Part shown: positions 1 to 17,074 of the stretch, one piece after another
How positions within the stretch are numbered: position 1 is the first letter of the stretch
Layout of the letters: every line of letters begins with the position of its first letter
Source: Burkholderiaceae bacterium
Lineage (GTDB): Bacteria > Pseudomonadota > Gammaproteobacteria > Burkholderiales > Burkholderiaceae_E
Length of the DNA stretch: 64,000 nucleotides
NCBI GenBank assembly: GCA_027493945.1
Contig: JAOSJU010000002.1
Coordinates: 62,001-126,000 of the forward strand
Direction of reading: 5' to 3'
Position numbers and translations under genes: made by a program
The notes under the pieces: model-generated
What the model was told of the DNA's origin: nothing
What the model saw: only the letters and a program-made list of their open reading frames with translations
Database searches by the model: none

Positions 1-4351
<4,351 letters not shown>

Positions 4352-4355
<4 letters not shown>

Positions 4356-7300
4356 GCTGCCTCCGCCATCCGGGCGGCGGCCTCGAGGTCGACCGCGACG
4401 ATGCGCGAGACGCCGCGCTCCTGCATCGTCACGCCGACCAGTTGCTGCGCCAGCTCCATCGCGATCTTGTTGTGCGTGATGAACAGGAACTGGGTCTGGT
4501 CGGACATGCGCCGCACCATGTCGCAATACCGCTCGGTATTGGCGTCGTCCAGCGGCGCGTCCACCTCGTCGAGCAGGCAGAACGGCGCCGGGTTGAGCTG
4601 GAACAGAGCGAACACCAGCGCGATCGCGGTGAGCGCCTTCTCGCCGCCCGACAGCAGGTGGATCGAGGTGTTGCGCTTGCCCGGAGGCTGCGCCATCACC
4701 TGGATGCCGGCGTCGAGGATCTCGTCGCCGGTGAGGATCAGCTTTGCTTCGCCGCCGCCGAACAGCTGCGGGAACAGCTGCCCGAAGTGGCTGTTGACCG
4801 CGTCGTAGGTCTGCTGCAGCAGTTCGCGCGTCTCGCGGTCGATGCGCCGGATCGCGTCCTCGAGCGTGGAGATCGCCTCGTTCAGGTCGGCCGATTGCGC
4901 GTCGAGGAAGCCCTTGCGCTCGCCCGACTGGGCGAGTTCTTCGAGCGCGACCAGGTTGACCGGACCGAGCGCGGCGATCGCGTTGGACAGTCGCGTCACC
5001 TCGCCCTGCAGCCAGGACGGGCGCGGCGGATCGGCGAAGGCGGCGCGCAGCGCCGCAATGCCCTCTTCGCCGACCTGCGCCTCGGCGAGCTGCTGCGCGT
5101 ACTGCTCGGCGTTCATCCGCGCGGCCTGCTCCTTCAACTGCAGTTCGGTGAGTTGCTGGCGCAGCGGCTCCTGGGAACGCTCGGCGGCGAGCCGCTGCTC
5201 CTCGCGACTGCGCAGCGCCTGCGTCAGCTCGTCGAGCCGCTGGCGCGCCGCGCCGAGCGCCTGCTCGGCGCCCGTGCGGGCAGCCAGCGCGTCCTGCAGC
5301 GCCTGGCGCGCAGCCGCATCGGAGAGCTGCTCGAGCCTGCCGAGCACCGCGGCGCGCTCGGCCGACGCCTGTTCGGCCATCGCCTGGCCCTGCGCGAGCA
5401 GCGCGTCGAGCCGCTCGATGTCGGCCTCGATCGCGCGCACCGTGAACGCGGCTTCCTGCGCCTCGCGCTCCTGCTGGCGCAGCGCCTCGCGGCGTCCGGC
5501 CAGTTCGCGCTCGACCTGCTCGAGGGCGAGTTGCAGGTCTTCGGCGCGCTGCTGGCGCTCGCCCAGCTCGGCATCGAGCTGCTCGAAGCGCCCGGTCTCG
5601 CCGGCGATCGTGTCCTCGAACTCGGCGATCCGCGCCGCGAGCTCGTCGAGCTCGGCTTCGATGCGCTCGCGGCTCTCGGCGACCCGCGCCCGCTCCTGCT
5701 CGAGCCGCTGCGCGTCGAGCCGTAGTGCCGCCACCTCCTTGAGCTTGCGGTGGTGCTCGTCGCGCTGCGCCATCAGCGCGGCCAGCCGCTCCGAAGCACC
5801 CGCCTCGATGCGCGCCGCGCGGCTGCGCGCGTCGTCGACCAACAGCTGCTGCGCACGCTGCTCGCGAACCAGGTTGTCGAGCTCGTGGCGCCGCGCGAGC
5901 ACGCCCTCCTGCTCGGAGTCGGCCGCATACATCAGCACCGACTGGCGGCCCACCAGATGGCCTGCGGCAACCACGAACTGCCCGCCCGGCGGCAGGCTCG
6001 CGCGCCGCGCCATCGCGGCTTCGAGCGAATCGGCCGCGTAGTAGCCGGCGAGCCAGTCGGCGAGCAGCGACTGCACGCCGGCGTCGCCGACCTGCACCAC
6101 CCCCAGCAGCGGTCGCAGGCCCGCGGCCGCGCTCGCGGCGCCGCCGACCGGCGCGGCCGCGAAGAATCCGACCTTGGATGGCGGCGCGTCGGCCACCAGC
6201 CCGGCGACGTTCTCGAGCCGCCCCACTTCGAGCGCATTGACCCGTTCGCGCAGCACCGACTCGATCGCGTTCTCCCAGCCCTCGTCGATGCGCAGCTTCT
6301 GATAGAGCCTGGACAGGCGCCCCAGCCCGTGCCGCTCCAGCCACGGCTGCACCTTCGCCTGGCTCTCGACACGCTCCTGCAGTTGGCGCAGCGCGCCGAT
6401 GCGTGCATCGACCTGCGCGAGCTTCGCCTCGGCCTCGCGCAGCGCCTGCTGCGACGGCTGCCGCTGGGCCTCCAGGCCGGTCCAGTCGGCCTCGATCGTG
6501 GCCAGCCGCTCGGTGGCCAGCCGCTCGGCCTCCTCGGCGGCAGCCAGCGCTTCCTGCGCCTGCGCCAGCTCTTCGGGGCGAAACGCGTGAAGCTCGCCTG
6601 CCTGCGCCTGCAAGCGCTCGCGCCGGCGCGCCGCCAGGTCGAACCCCTCGGCCGCCTTGCGCTCGTGCAGCGCGCAGACCTCGATCGCCTGGCGCGTCTG
6701 CGCGACCTGCGCGCGCGCCTCGTCGACCCGCGCGCGCGCGGCGCGCGCGCTCCTCGATCGCCGGCACCTCGTCGACGTGCGCGGCAACGCCGGCGGCCAG
6801 TTCCTCGGCGAGCAGCCGCGAATCGGCCAGCCGCGCATCGGCGCCGCCGCGGTCGGCGCGTGCGTCGTCCTGCTGGGCCTGCGCGCGCTGCGCCTGTTGT
6901 TCGACGCCGTCGAGCCGCTCGCGCAGCTGCCCCTGCGTCTGCGCGACGATGCGGATGTCGGATTCGATCCGGCTCACGTCGGCGTTGCATTCGTAGTAGC
7001 GCGCCTGCGCCGCGTGCATCGCGTCGCCCGCCTCGTAGTGCGCGCCGCGCACCGATTCGATCTCGGCCTCGATCGCCCGCTGCTCGGCGTGGCGCGCCTC
7101 GAGCGCGACGGCCGCCTCGCCGGCGAGCCGTGCCAGTCGCCCCTCCTCGGCCTGCGCCTCGTCTCGGCGCAGCAGCCAGAGCATGTGCTGCTTGCGCTCG
7201 CGCTCGGCTTCGAGATCGCGGTAGCGCTGCGCCACCTCCGCCTGCCGCCCGAGCTTCTCGATCTGCGCCTCGAGCTCGCGCAGGATGTCCTCGACCCGCG

Positions 7301-7874
7301 TGAGGTTCTCGCGCGTGTCGGCGAGCCGGTTCTCGGTCTCGCGGCGCCGCTCCTTGTACTTCGAGACGCCTGCGGCTTCCTCGAGGAACACACGCAGCTC
7401 TTCGGGGCGCGCCTCGATGATGCGCGAGATCATCCCCTGGCCGATGATCGCGTAGGCGCGAGGCCCCAGCCCGGTGCCGAGGAACATGTCGTGCACGTCG
7501 CGACGCCGCACCGGCTGGTTGTTGATGAAGTAGCTCGACTGGCCGTCGCGCGTGAGCACGCGCTTGACCGAGATCTCGGCATACTGGCCCCAGCTGCCGC
7601 CGATGCGCCCGAGCGTGTTGTCGAACACCAGTTCGACCGACGCCCGCGCGGCGGGCTTGCGCTCGGACGAGCCGCTGAAGATGACGTCCTGCATCGACTC
7701 GCCGCGCAGCTCGGACGCCTTGGATTCGCCGAGCACCCAGCGCACCGCGTCGATGATGTTCGACTTGCCGCAGCCGTTGGGCCCCACCACGCCGACCAGC
7801 TGGCCGGGAACGTCGAACGCGGTGGGATCGACAAAGGACTTGAAGCCGGCGAGTTTGATCTGTTTCAGTCGCAC
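4352..7874 (-). CDS. smc: Chromosome segregation protein SMC (frameshift in sequence)
   Basis: Condensin ATPase that organises and segregates the chromosome. N-terminal head: [10 protein letters not shown] and Walker [10 protein letters not shown]; then coiled coil, hinge (around [20 protein letters not shown]), second coiled coil, and C-terminal head with signature [14 protein letters not shown] and Walker [13 protein letters not shown]. Total length about 1174 residues is normal. The start is a GTG ([14 protein letters not shown]) behind AGGAA. The frame changes inside an alternating GC tract near 6729-6751: the N-terminal part runs in one frame to VPAIEERAR and the rest continues as [11 protein letters not shown] in another. 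The long 1790-residue ORF in the track is an artefact of this shift joining the head to the zipA-like gene. Confidence 0.92.
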
Positions 7875-7937
7875 CGAGAATTCCTGCCGCAATCGCGGGC
7901 GTCGGCGCGGAGCGCACCCGGCCGCCCGGCAAAACGC

Positions 7938-7960
7938 AAAAGCCGCGCTGGGCGGCTTTT
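7938..7960. terminator. Hairpin AAAAGCCG / CGGCTTTT upstream of smc and queF
   Basis: The sequence AAAAGCCGCGCTGGGCGGCTTTT has a perfect 8-bp stem around a 7-nt loop, with A and T runs on the outside, the form of a bidirectional factor-independent terminator. It lies in the intergenic region between the divergent smc and queF genes, just ahead of a TATAAT box. It may insulate the two transcription units or act in a leader. No experimental support. Confidence 0.45.
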
Positions 7961-7969
7961 GACGCTCCG

Positions 7970-7975
7970 TATAAT
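7970..7975 (+). promoter_or_regulatory. -10 element for queF
   Basis: A perfect TATAAT occurs 73 nt before the queF ATG. No good -35 is present at the correct spacing; the nearby TTGACG is only 5 nt upstream and too close. This is the most likely promoter for queF. Confidence 0.5.
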
Positions 7976-8048
7976 AGCACCCGCCCTTCCCGCCTCCCGG
8001 GAGCGCAAGCGGGTCGGTTCCCGGGGCCGTTCGCCTTCGATTCCGATC

Positions 8049-8468
8049 ATGCCGCCAAGTCCCTCCCGAACGCTCGAGACCTTCGCCAACCCGGCGCCCG
8101 GGCGCGATTACCTGGTGCACATCGAGGTGCCCGAGTTCACCTGCCTGTGCCCGCTCACCGGCCAGCCCGACTTCGCCAATCTGGTGATCGACTACGTGCC
8201 CGATCGGCTCAACCTCGAGCTCAAGGCGCTCAAGCTCTACATGTGGAGCTTTCGCGACGAAGGCGCCTTCCACGAAGCGGCGACCAATCGTATTCTCGAC
8301 GACCTGGTGGCTGCGGTCGCGCCGCGGTACCTGCGCCTCACCGCCCGCTGGTTCGTGCGTGGGGGCATCTTCACCACGGTCGTGGCCGAGCACCGCAAAA
8401 GGGGCTGGAAGCCCGCTCAGCGGGTCGAACTGGGCGATTTCCCGACCGAAACGAGTACTCGGGGATAA
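8049..8468 (+). CDS. queF: NADPH-dependent 7-cyano-7-deazaguanine reductase QueF
   Basis: Reduces the nitrile preQ0 to preQ1 in queuosine tRNA modification. 139 residues, the short single-domain (YkvM-type) form. The catalytic cysteine lies in [17 protein letters not shown], and the QueF substrate motif is [21 protein letters not shown]. The track ORF starts much further upstream as an antisense shadow of smc; I chose the ATG giving [12 protein letters not shown], where homology begins. A TATAAT box and a hairpin precede the gene. Its stop codon lies inside an AT-rich repeat. Confidence 0.94.
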   Translation: MPPSPSRTLETFANPAPGRDYLVHIEVPEFTCLCPLTGQPDFANLVIDYVPDRLNLELKALKLYMWSFRDEGAFHEAATNRILDDLVAAVAPRYLRLTARWFVRGGIFTTVVAEHRKRGWKPAQRVELGDFPTETSTRG

Positions 8469-8492
8469 TATTAAACCACTTAAATAATATTA
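8466..8492. repeat. AT-rich doublet TAATATTA-N11-TAATATTA
   Basis: Two perfect copies of the palindrome TAATATTA, 19 nt start to start, lie between queF and dapC; the first includes the queF stop codon. This stands out in GC-rich surroundings and sits 16 nt ahead of the dapC start. It may be the dapC promoter, with AT-rich -10 material, or a protein-binding site. Confidence 0.5.
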
Positions 8493-8507
8493 GTTTACGA
8501 GAGCTTG

Positions 8508-9698
8508 TTGAACCCACTTCTGAACATTCTGCAGCCCTATCCGTTCGAGCGACTGCGCGCGCTGCTGGCCGGGGTCGCCGCGCCCGAGGCCTTCACGCCG
8601 CTGAACCTGTGGATCGGCGAGCCCCGGCATCCGACCCCGGCGCTGATCCGCGAGGCGCTCACCGCCCATCTGGAGGGGCTGTCGAGCTATCCGGCCACCG
8701 CGGGCACGCCGGCGCTGCGCGAGGCGATCGCCGGGTGGCTCCAGCGACGCTACCGGTTGCAGGCGATCGATGCCGCCACCGAGGTGTTGCCGGTCAACGG
8801 ATCGCGCGAAGCGCTGTTCGCCTTCGCCCAGGCGGTCGTCGACCCGGCAGCCGGGGCGCGGGTGGTCTGCCCCAATCCTTTCTATCAGATCTACGAGGGC
8901 GCGGCGCTGCTCGCCGGCGCCCATCCCTATTACGTCGAGCAGTCGCCGCAGACACGCTTTCGCTGCGACTGGGCATCGGTGCCCGAGGCGGTCTGGGCCG
9001 ACACCCGGCTGGTCTATGCCTGCTCGCCGGGCAACCCCACCGGCGCCGTGCTCTCGCTCGACGACTGGCAGCTGCTGTTCGAGCTGTCCGACCGGCACGG
9101 CTTCACGATCGCGGCCGACGAGTGCTATTCGGAGATCCACTTCGACGACGCGGCGCCGCCGCTCGGGGCGCTGCAGGCGGCGCAGGCGCTGGGCCGCACC
9201 GACTGGCGGCACCTGGTGGTCTTCTCCAGCCTCTCGAAGCGCTCCAATGCGCCGGGGCTGCGCTCGGGTTTCGTCGCCGGCGATGCGTCGATCCTGCAGC
9301 GCTTCCTGCTCTACCGCACCTACCATGGCAGCGCAATGAGCCTGCCGGTGCAGGCCGCCTCGATCGCCGCCTGGGGCGACGAGGCGCACGTGGCCGAAAA
9401 CCGGCTGATGTACCGCAGCAAGTTCGACGCGGTTACCCCGGTGCTGGCGCGGGTGCTCGAAACCGCCCGACCCGAGGCCGGCTTCTACCTCTGGGCGCGC
9501 GTGCCGGGCGGCGACGACCAGGCGTTCTGCCGCGACCTCCATGCCCAATATAATGTCCTGGTGCTTCCGGGCAGCTTCCTCGCCCGCGAGCAGGACGGGC
9601 GCAATCCCGGCAGCGGCTTCGTGCGCATCGCGCTGGTCGACACGCTGGCCGGCTGCGTCGAGGCGGCGACCCGCATCGAACGCTTCCTCTCCTGCTGA
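8508..9698 (+). CDS. dapC: Succinyldiaminopimelate transaminase DapC
   Basis: PLP-dependent aminotransferase forming N-succinyl-LL-diaminopimelate in the succinylase branch of lysine synthesis. The N-terminus [20 protein letters not shown] is characteristic of DapC; the PLP-binding lysine is in [27 protein letters not shown] and [11 protein letters not shown] are fold-type I motifs. 396 residues. The track starts at a TTG at 8505; I prefer the next TTG (8508), which gives the family-typical start NPLL with GAGAG just upstream. It is followed closely by dapD, and dapE lies further along the same strand, so these probably form a lysine/DAP unit. Confidence 0.92.
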   Translation: MNPLLNILQPYPFERLRALLAGVAAPEAFTPLNLWIGEPRHPTPALIREALTAHLEGLSSYPATAGTPALREAIAGWLQRRYRLQAIDAATEVLPVNGSREALFAFAQAVVDPAAGARVVCPNPFYQIYEGAALLAGAHPYYVEQSPQTRFRCDWASVPEAVWADTRLVYACSPGNPTGAVLSLDDWQLLFELSDRHGFTIAADECYSEIHFDDAAPPLGALQAAQALGRTDWRHLVVFSSLSKRSNAPGLRSGFVAGDASILQRFLLYRTYHGSAMSLPVQAASIAAWGDEAHVAENRLMYRSKFDAVTPVLARVLETARPEAGFYLWARVPGGDDQAFCRDLHAQYNVLVLPGSFLAREQDGRNPGSGFVRIALVDTLAGCVEAATRIERFLSC

Positions 9699-9713
9699 AA
9701 CGAACCATCCGCC

Positions 9714-10534
9714 ATGACGCCGCTGCAGCAGACCATCGACCAGGCCTGGGAACGGCGCGACGAGTTGTCTCCGGCGAGCGCGCCGGCCGAAATTCGCGAC
9801 GCGGTGTACGCCGTGCTGGCGAGACTCGACGAGGGCAGCCTGCGCGTGGCCGAAAAGCGCGACGGCGCCTGGCAGGTGAACCAGTGGGTGAAGAAGGCGG
9901 TGCTGCTGTCCTTCCGGCTCGACGAGAACCTGCCCACGCAGTCGGGGCCGATGCGCTTCTACGACCGGGTGCCGACCAAGTTCGAAGACTGGCGCCCGGC
10001 CGACTTCCGGGCGGCCGGCATCCGGGTGGTTCCGCCAGCCGTCGCGCGTCGCGGCGCCTTCGTCGGAAAGAACGTCATCCTGATGCCGTCGTACGTGAAC
10101 ATCGGCGCGTACGTCGGCGAAGGCACGATGGTCGACACCTGGGCCACGGTCGGCTCGTGCGCGCAGATCGGCCGCAACGTTCACCTGTCGGGGGGGTGGG
10201 CATCGGCGGCGTGCTCGAGCCGCTGCAGGCCGGCCCGACGATCATCGAGGACAACTGCTTCATCGGCGCGCGATCGGAGGTCGTCGAGGGCGTCGTCGTC
10301 GAGGAGAACTCGGTGCTGTCGATGGGCGTCTACCTCGGCCAGAGCACGAAGATCTACGATCGCGAGTCGGGCAGGATCCTGTACGGGCGAGTGCCCGCGG
10401 GATCGGTGGTGGTGCCGGGCTCGCTGCCTTCGGCCGATGGCAAGGTGAACCTGTATTGCGCGGTGATCGTCAAGCGTGTCGATGCGCAGACGCGGGCGAA
10501 AACCGGCATCAACGAGTTGCTGCGCGGCGATTGA
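9714..10534 (+). CDS. dapD: Tetrahydrodipicolinate N-succinyltransferase DapD (frameshift)
   Basis: Transfers succinyl from succinyl-CoA to tetrahydrodipicolinate, the step before DapC. The N-terminal half ([20 protein letters not shown] to [12 protein letters not shown]) and C-terminal half ([20 protein letters not shown] to NELLRGD) lie in two frames, joined across a run of seven G near 10189-10196; one additional G restores a single ORF of 273 residues, the normal length. Left-handed beta-helix hexapeptide repeats ([17 protein letters not shown]) are clear. It starts 15 nt after dapC. The break is most likely a sequencing error in the homopolymer. Confidence 0.92.
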
Positions 10535-10595
10535 GTCCGCCTCCGCCCTGCGCGGACGGGCTGGTCGCGCAGCGCGAGGACATCGGGAGACCCGG

Positions 10596-11802
10596 ATGAT
10601 GATGGAGCGCCTGCTGCAGCTGATGTCGGAGAAGAAGGCGTCCGACCTGTTTCTTGCCCCCGGCTCGCCGGTGCAGCTCAAGCTCAACGGCGCGATGGTG
10701 CCGGTGAACCAGCAGCGGCTCGCCGCCGAGAACGTGGTGGCCCTGGTGCGCGAGATCGTCGACGAGCGCCACTGGGAGATCTTCGAGAAGAACAACGAGC
10801 TGAACCTCGGCTATGGCGTGCGCAACGTCGGCAGCTTCCGCGTCAACGTGTTCCGCCAGCGCGGCTCGACGGCCTGCGTGATCCGCTTCATCCCGCACGA
10901 GATCCCGAAGCTTCCCACGCTGCACCTGCCGCCGATCCTCGGCGACCTGGTGATGGACAAGCGCGGGCTGCTGCTGGTGGTGGGCGCCACCGGATCCGGC
11001 AAGTCGACCACGCTCGCTTCGATGATCGACCACCGCAACGAGCAGAAGGCCGGGCACATCCTCACGCTGGAAGACCCGATCGAATTCACCTTCCGGAACA
11101 AGCGCTCGATCGTCAACCAGCGGCAGATCGGTACCGACACCCACTCGCTCGAGATCGCGCTGAAGAACGCAATGCGCCAGGCGCCCGACTGCATCCTGAT
11201 CGGCGAGATCCGCGACACCCACACGATGTCCAACGCGATTGCCTATGCGCAGTCGGGGCACCTGGTGCTGGCCACGCTGCACGCGAACAACGCCAACCAT
11301 GCGCTGAACCGCATCGTCAGCTTCTATCCGCCGGACAACCGGCCGGTGCTGCTCGCCGACCTCGCGGCCACGCTCAAGGCAGTGGTCTCGCAACGCCTGG
11401 TGCGCTCCTTTGACGGCAGCCGCCTGCCGGCGGTGGAGGTTCTGCTCAATACCCGCCACATCGCCGAACTGATCGAGCAGGGACGCCTCACCGAGATCAA
11501 GGACGCGATGAGCCAGAGCCCGGCCGCAGGCTCGCGCACTTTCGACCATGCGCTGGCCGAACTGGTGCGGGCGCGCCGCATCGCCAGGGAAGACGCGATG
11601 GCGCACGCCGACTCGCCGACCAACCTGCTCTGGATGCTCGAGAACGAAGCCGAGGACGGCGACGCCCCCTCCCGCCGGCACGGCCCAACCCGGCAACCTG
11701 GTGAGTCCGGCGATGGCCTCGGCGGCGCTCGGCCAGCCGGGCAAGCCCGGCGACGACGATGCCCGGGGACCGTCGTTCTCCGAATTCATGCTCAACATCT
11801 GA
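10596..11802 (+). CDS. pilU: PilT/PilU-family type IV pilus retraction ATPase (frameshift near 3' end)
   Basis: Hexameric secretion ATPase that helps retract type IV pili for twitching. Motifs: Walker A GATGSGKST, Asp box and Walker B region DCILIGEIRDTHTM, His box GHLVLATLHANNANHALNRI. The Asp/Glu-rich C-terminus and NLLWMLENEA match PilU rather than PilT. The ORF frame runs on into the next gene, but shifting one base in GCCCCCTCCC near 11665 gives a tail ending GPSFSEFMLNI and a stop one base before the next gene, giving about 401 residues; I take that as the true end. GGGAGA precedes a triple ATG start. No other pilus gene is in the window. Confidence 0.85.
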
Positions 11803-11803
11803 G

Positions 11804-12187
11804 ATGGACGAGGTGGTCGTCTACGGCATCGAGACCTGCGACCAGGTTCGCAAGGCGCGTGCCTGGCTGCGCGCCCGCCACATCGCCTTCCGCTTTCACG
11901 ACTTCCGCAAGGACGGGCTCGATGCGCAGCGCCTGTCGACCTGGCTCGGCCGCGTGCCCTGGGATTCGCTGCTGAACCGCCGCGGCCGGGCCTGGCGCAA
12001 GCTCGACCCGCAACGCCGCGCGACGATCACCGACCAGACGAGCGCAGCCGAACTGATGCTGGCCGACCCGACCCTGATCAAGCGTCCGGTGCTGCAGGCG
12101 GGCGATCGCCTGCTCGTCGGCTTCTCCGAGCCGCTGTACGCCGGCGTGTTCGGCACCACGGCCGACGCCGGCCCCGCGGCGCAATGA
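11804..12187 (+). CDS. Spx/MgsR/ArsC-like family protein (YffB type)
   Basis: Small thioredoxin-fold protein of the arsenate reductase-like family, 127 residues. The N-terminal [18 protein letters not shown] has the single conserved cysteine; [10 protein letters not shown] is the family motif near the C-terminus, with the cis-proline loop RPVL. The physiological role of YffB-type members is not well established; they are not proven arsenate reductases. It starts one base after the inferred pilU stop and overlaps the dapE start by 4 nt, the standard pairing of this family with dapE. Confidence 0.88.
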   Translation: MDEVVVYGIETCDQVRKARAWLRARHIAFRFHDFRKDGLDAQRLSTWLGRVPWDSLLNRRGRAWRKLDPQRRATITDQTSAAELMLADPTLIKRPVLQAGDRLLVGFSEPLYAGVFGTTADAGPAAQ

Positions 12188-13320
12188 GCCGCGTGCGCGC
12201 GCTGGCCGAAGCGCTGATCCGGCGGCGATCGGTCACCCCCGACGACCACGGCTGCCAGGCGCTCGTCGCCGAGCGGCTCGGCGCGCTCGGCTTCGCCTGC
12301 GAGACGATCGAGAGCAAGGGAGTGACCAACCTGTGGGCGGTGCGCGATGGCGTCGCCGCCGGGCCCACGCTGGCATTCGCCGGGCACACCGACGTGGTGC
12401 CCCCCGGCCCGCTCGACCAGTGGACCAGCGATCCGTTCGTGCCCACGGTGCGCGACGGTCGCCTGTACGGGCGCGGCGCGGCCGACATGAAGAGCTCGGT
12501 CGCCGCGTTCGTGGTTGCCATCGAGGAATTCCTCGAGGCCGGTGGCGGCCATGCCGGGCGCATCGCGCTGCTGCTCACCTCCGACGAGGAAGGCCCGGCC
12601 ACCGACGGCACGGTGCGCGTGGTCGATGCGCTCGCGGCGCGCGGCGAGCGCATCGATTTCTGCGTCGTCGGCGAGCCCACCTCGGTCGCGCGCCTCGGCG
12701 ACACGGTGAAGAACGGTCGCCGCGGCTCGCTGTCGGGCCGGCTCGCGGTCATCGGCGTGCAGGGCCATGTCGCGTACCCGCATCTCGCGCGCAACCCGAT
12801 CCACCAGCTCGCGCCGGCGCTCGCCGAGCTGGCCGCGTCCGAATGGGATCGCGGCAACGAGCATTTCCCGCCCACCACCTGGCAGGTGTCGAACATCCAG
12901 GCCGGTACGGGGGCGGCCAACGTGATCCCGGGCCGCGTCACGCTCGACTTCAACTTCCGCTTCTCCAGCGCCAGCACGGTCGAGAGCCTGAAACAGCGGG
13001 TGGCCGCGGTGCTCGACGCGCACGGACTCGACTACACGCTCGACTGGTCGCTGTCGGCACTGCCGTTTCTCACCGCGCGCGGCGCGCTGTGCGACGCGCT
13101 GTCCGGGGCGATCCTGGCGGAGACCGGCGTCGCCGCCGAGCTGTCGACCACCGGCGGCACCTCGGACGGCCGCTTCATCGCCCGCATCTGCCCGCAGGTG
13201 GTCGAGTTCGGCCCGATCAACGCGAGCATCCACCGGGTCGACGAGCACGTGGGGCTGGACGAGCTCGAGCCGCTGAAGAACGTCTACCGGCGTACGATCG
13301 CCGCACTGCTGCGCGCATGA
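12184..13320 (+). CDS. dapE: Succinyl-diaminopimelate desuccinylase DapE
   Basis: Zinc metallohydrolase releasing LL-diaminopimelate and succinate, completing the succinylase branch used for lysine and peptidoglycan. 378 residues, normal. Metal-binding motifs of the M20 family are visible: [39 protein letters not shown] (catalytic Glu) and VVGEPTS; the C-terminal [13 protein letters not shown] and [12 protein letters not shown] complete the active site. ATGA overlaps join it to the Spx-like gene before it and to prmB after it, so the three are probably translated as one unit. Confidence 0.96.
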   Translation: MSRVRALAEALIRRRSVTPDDHGCQALVAERLGALGFACETIESKGVTNLWAVRDGVAAGPTLAFAGHTDVVPPGPLDQWTSDPFVPTVRDGRLYGRGAADMKSSVAAFVVAIEEFLEAGGGHAGRIALLLTSDEEGPATDGTVRVVDALAARGERIDFCVVGEPTSVARLGDTVKNGRRGSLSGRLAVIGVQGHVAYPHLARNPIHQLAPALAELAASEWDRGNEHFPPTTWQVSNIQAGTGAANVIPGRVTLDFNFRFSSASTVESLKQRVAAVLDAHGLDYTLDWSLSALPFLTARGALCDALSGAILAETGVAAELSTTGGTSDGRFIARICPQVVEFGPINASIHRVDEHVGLDELEPLKNVYRRTIAALLRA

Positions 13321-14374
13321 GCCGGGCCTTCGAACGTCGCCCGGCCGACGCCGATGCCGCGGCGCGCGAGCTGCGCACGCTGCGCGACCTGCTGCGCTGG
13401 GCGGTCTCGCGCTTCGAGGCCACCGGAATCGCCTATGGCCACGGCACCGGCAACGCCCGCGACGAGGCGGCAGCGCTGCTGCTGTGGGCACTGCACCTGC
13501 CTCCCGATGGGCTCGATCCCTGGCTCGATGCCCGGCTGCCGCGCGCCGAACGACGCGCCGCAGCCGAGCTCGTCGAGCACCGCATCGCGTCGCGCGCGCC
13601 TGCGGCCTACCTCACCGGCGAGGCCTGGCTGCGCGGGATGCGCTTCGCTTGCGATGCGCGCGCGCTGGTGCCGCGCTCGCTGATCGCCGAAGCGCTCGAC
13701 GAGGCGCTGCCGCAGTGGCTCGAGCTGCATCCGCGGGCGCCTTCGTGGCCGGCGTCGATCCTCGACCTGTGCACCGGCGGCGGCAGTCTCGCGATCCTCG
13801 CCGCCGACCGCTTCCCCGACGCGCAGGTGGTCGGCGCCGACCTCTCGGCCGACGCGCTGGCGCTGGCCGCGATCAACCGCGAAAGCCATGCACTGCAGCA
13901 ACGCGTCGAGCTGCTCCAGGGAGACCTGTTCGCGCCGCTGCGCGGCCGCCGCTTCGACCTCGTCGTGTGCAACCCGCCCTACGTGAACGAAGCGTCGATG
14001 CAGGCGCTGCCGCCGGAATTCCGCGCCGAGCCGCGGGCCGCGCTGGCCGGCGGGCGCGACGGCATGGATCTGGTTCGGCGGATCGTCGCCGACGCGCCGG
14101 CCCATCTGGCCGACCAGGGCGTGCTGCTGCTCGAGATCGGCCACGAGGCGGCGCATTTCGAAGCGGCGTTTCCCCAGCTCGAATTCCATTACCTGCCGGT
14201 GACCGCCGGCGAGCGGATGCTGGTGCTGGTGGAGGCCGCGCAACTGAGCGCAGCGGCGGCGCGATCGGGCGCCGCGATAGCGCGGCGGGCCCGCCGGCCG
14301 GCCGGCGCCGCACGCAAGCGGCGCCCGCCCGCGCCGCGCCGCGCCGCCGCGCGCCCGCCGTCCGGCCGACGTCC

Positions 14375-14378
<4 letters not shown>
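13317..14378 (+). CDS. prmB: Ribosomal protein uL3 glutamine N5-methyltransferase PrmB
   Basis: SAM-dependent methyltransferase that modifies a glutamine in ribosomal protein uL3. 353 residues. Motif I is [14 protein letters not shown] and the catalytic NPPY is in [14 protein letters not shown]. The core ends at about residue 305; it is followed by an unusually basic low-complexity tail ([20 protein letters not shown]) of about 45 residues, not part of the usual domain. The start overlaps dapE and the stop overlaps the GTG of the ABC-F gene. PrmC is the alternative, but the adjacent dapE and N-terminal helix region favour PrmB. Confidence 0.88.
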
Positions 14379-16357
<1,979 letters not shown>

Positions 16358-16364
16358 CGGGGGC

Positions 16365-17014
16365 CTACTTCGTCCGCATCTTCGCCAGCAGCTCGGTGTG
16401 GGCCTTGCGCCCGGCGTTCACCTGCTGCACCGCCGGGCGCTCGCCCGGGCGCTTCACGTAATCGCGTACCGGCAGCGCGGCCAGCGGATCCTCGCCCCAG
16501 ATCGCCTTGCCGGCCATCGAGATCACCGGCAGGTGCACGACTGCCGCGCAGTCGGCCATCGTGAAGCGGTCTCCGGCGAGAAACGGCGCGAACTTCGCGA
16601 GCCGCGCGAAGGCGGGCACGCCGCGCTCCAGGTCGCGACGCGTCGCGTCGATGGTGCCCTGCGAGACGGTGCCGCCGAAGAACGCCTGCGCGTAGACGCG
16701 GCGCGCGACCAGCTCCAGATGCAGTTCGATGAACGCGACCAGTTCTCGCACCTTCGCCCGCTCGAACGGGTCGGCGGGCAGCAGCGGCACCTGCGGAGAC
16801 GCGTCCTCCGGTATTCGAGGATCACCTGCGACTCGCACAGCGTGCCCTGCGGCGTGCGCAGGAACGGCACCTTGCCGAGCGGACTGGCCTCGAGCGTGGG
16901 TTCGTCCTTGCTCGCCCAGTTCAGCTCCTCGGTGAACTCGATGCCTTTCTCCAGCATCGCGAGCTTGACCTTGTTGTAGTAGTTGCTGACGGCGAAGCCG
17001 GCCAGTACCAGCAT
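16365..17014 (-). CDS. Glutathione S-transferase family protein (frameshift)
   Basis: Thioredoxin-fold N-terminal domain (MLVLAGFAVSNYYNKVKLAM, then PLGKVPFLRT with the cis-Pro) and an all-helical C-terminal domain (ending KAHTELLAKMRTK). The two parts lie in different frames; one missing base near 16812, where CTCGAATACCGGAGGAC would read EYLED if a base were present, restores about 216 residues, normal for a GST. Faces the 3-hydroxyacyl-CoA dehydrogenase gene divergently and converges with the ABC-F gene. Substrate unknown. Confidence 0.85.
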
Positions 17015-17062
17015 GGCGAGTCCCCTCGTGGTTCGATGCGCCAGTGTATCGCGGCGCTCCAG

Positions 17063-17068
17063 TAGAAT
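17063..17068 (+). promoter_or_regulatory. -10 element close to the acyl-CoA dehydrogenase start
   Basis: TAGAAT ends 6 nt before the ATG of the 3-hydroxyacyl-CoA dehydrogenase. If used, transcription would start at or next to the start codon and the mRNA would be leaderless. No convincing -35 is visible. Confidence 0.4.
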
Positions 17069-17074
17069 CCCCGC

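Noticed and set aside
7959-7975. TTGACG with TATAAT as a full promoter ahead of queF
   Set aside because: Spacing is only 5 nt; the TATAAT is kept as a lone -10.
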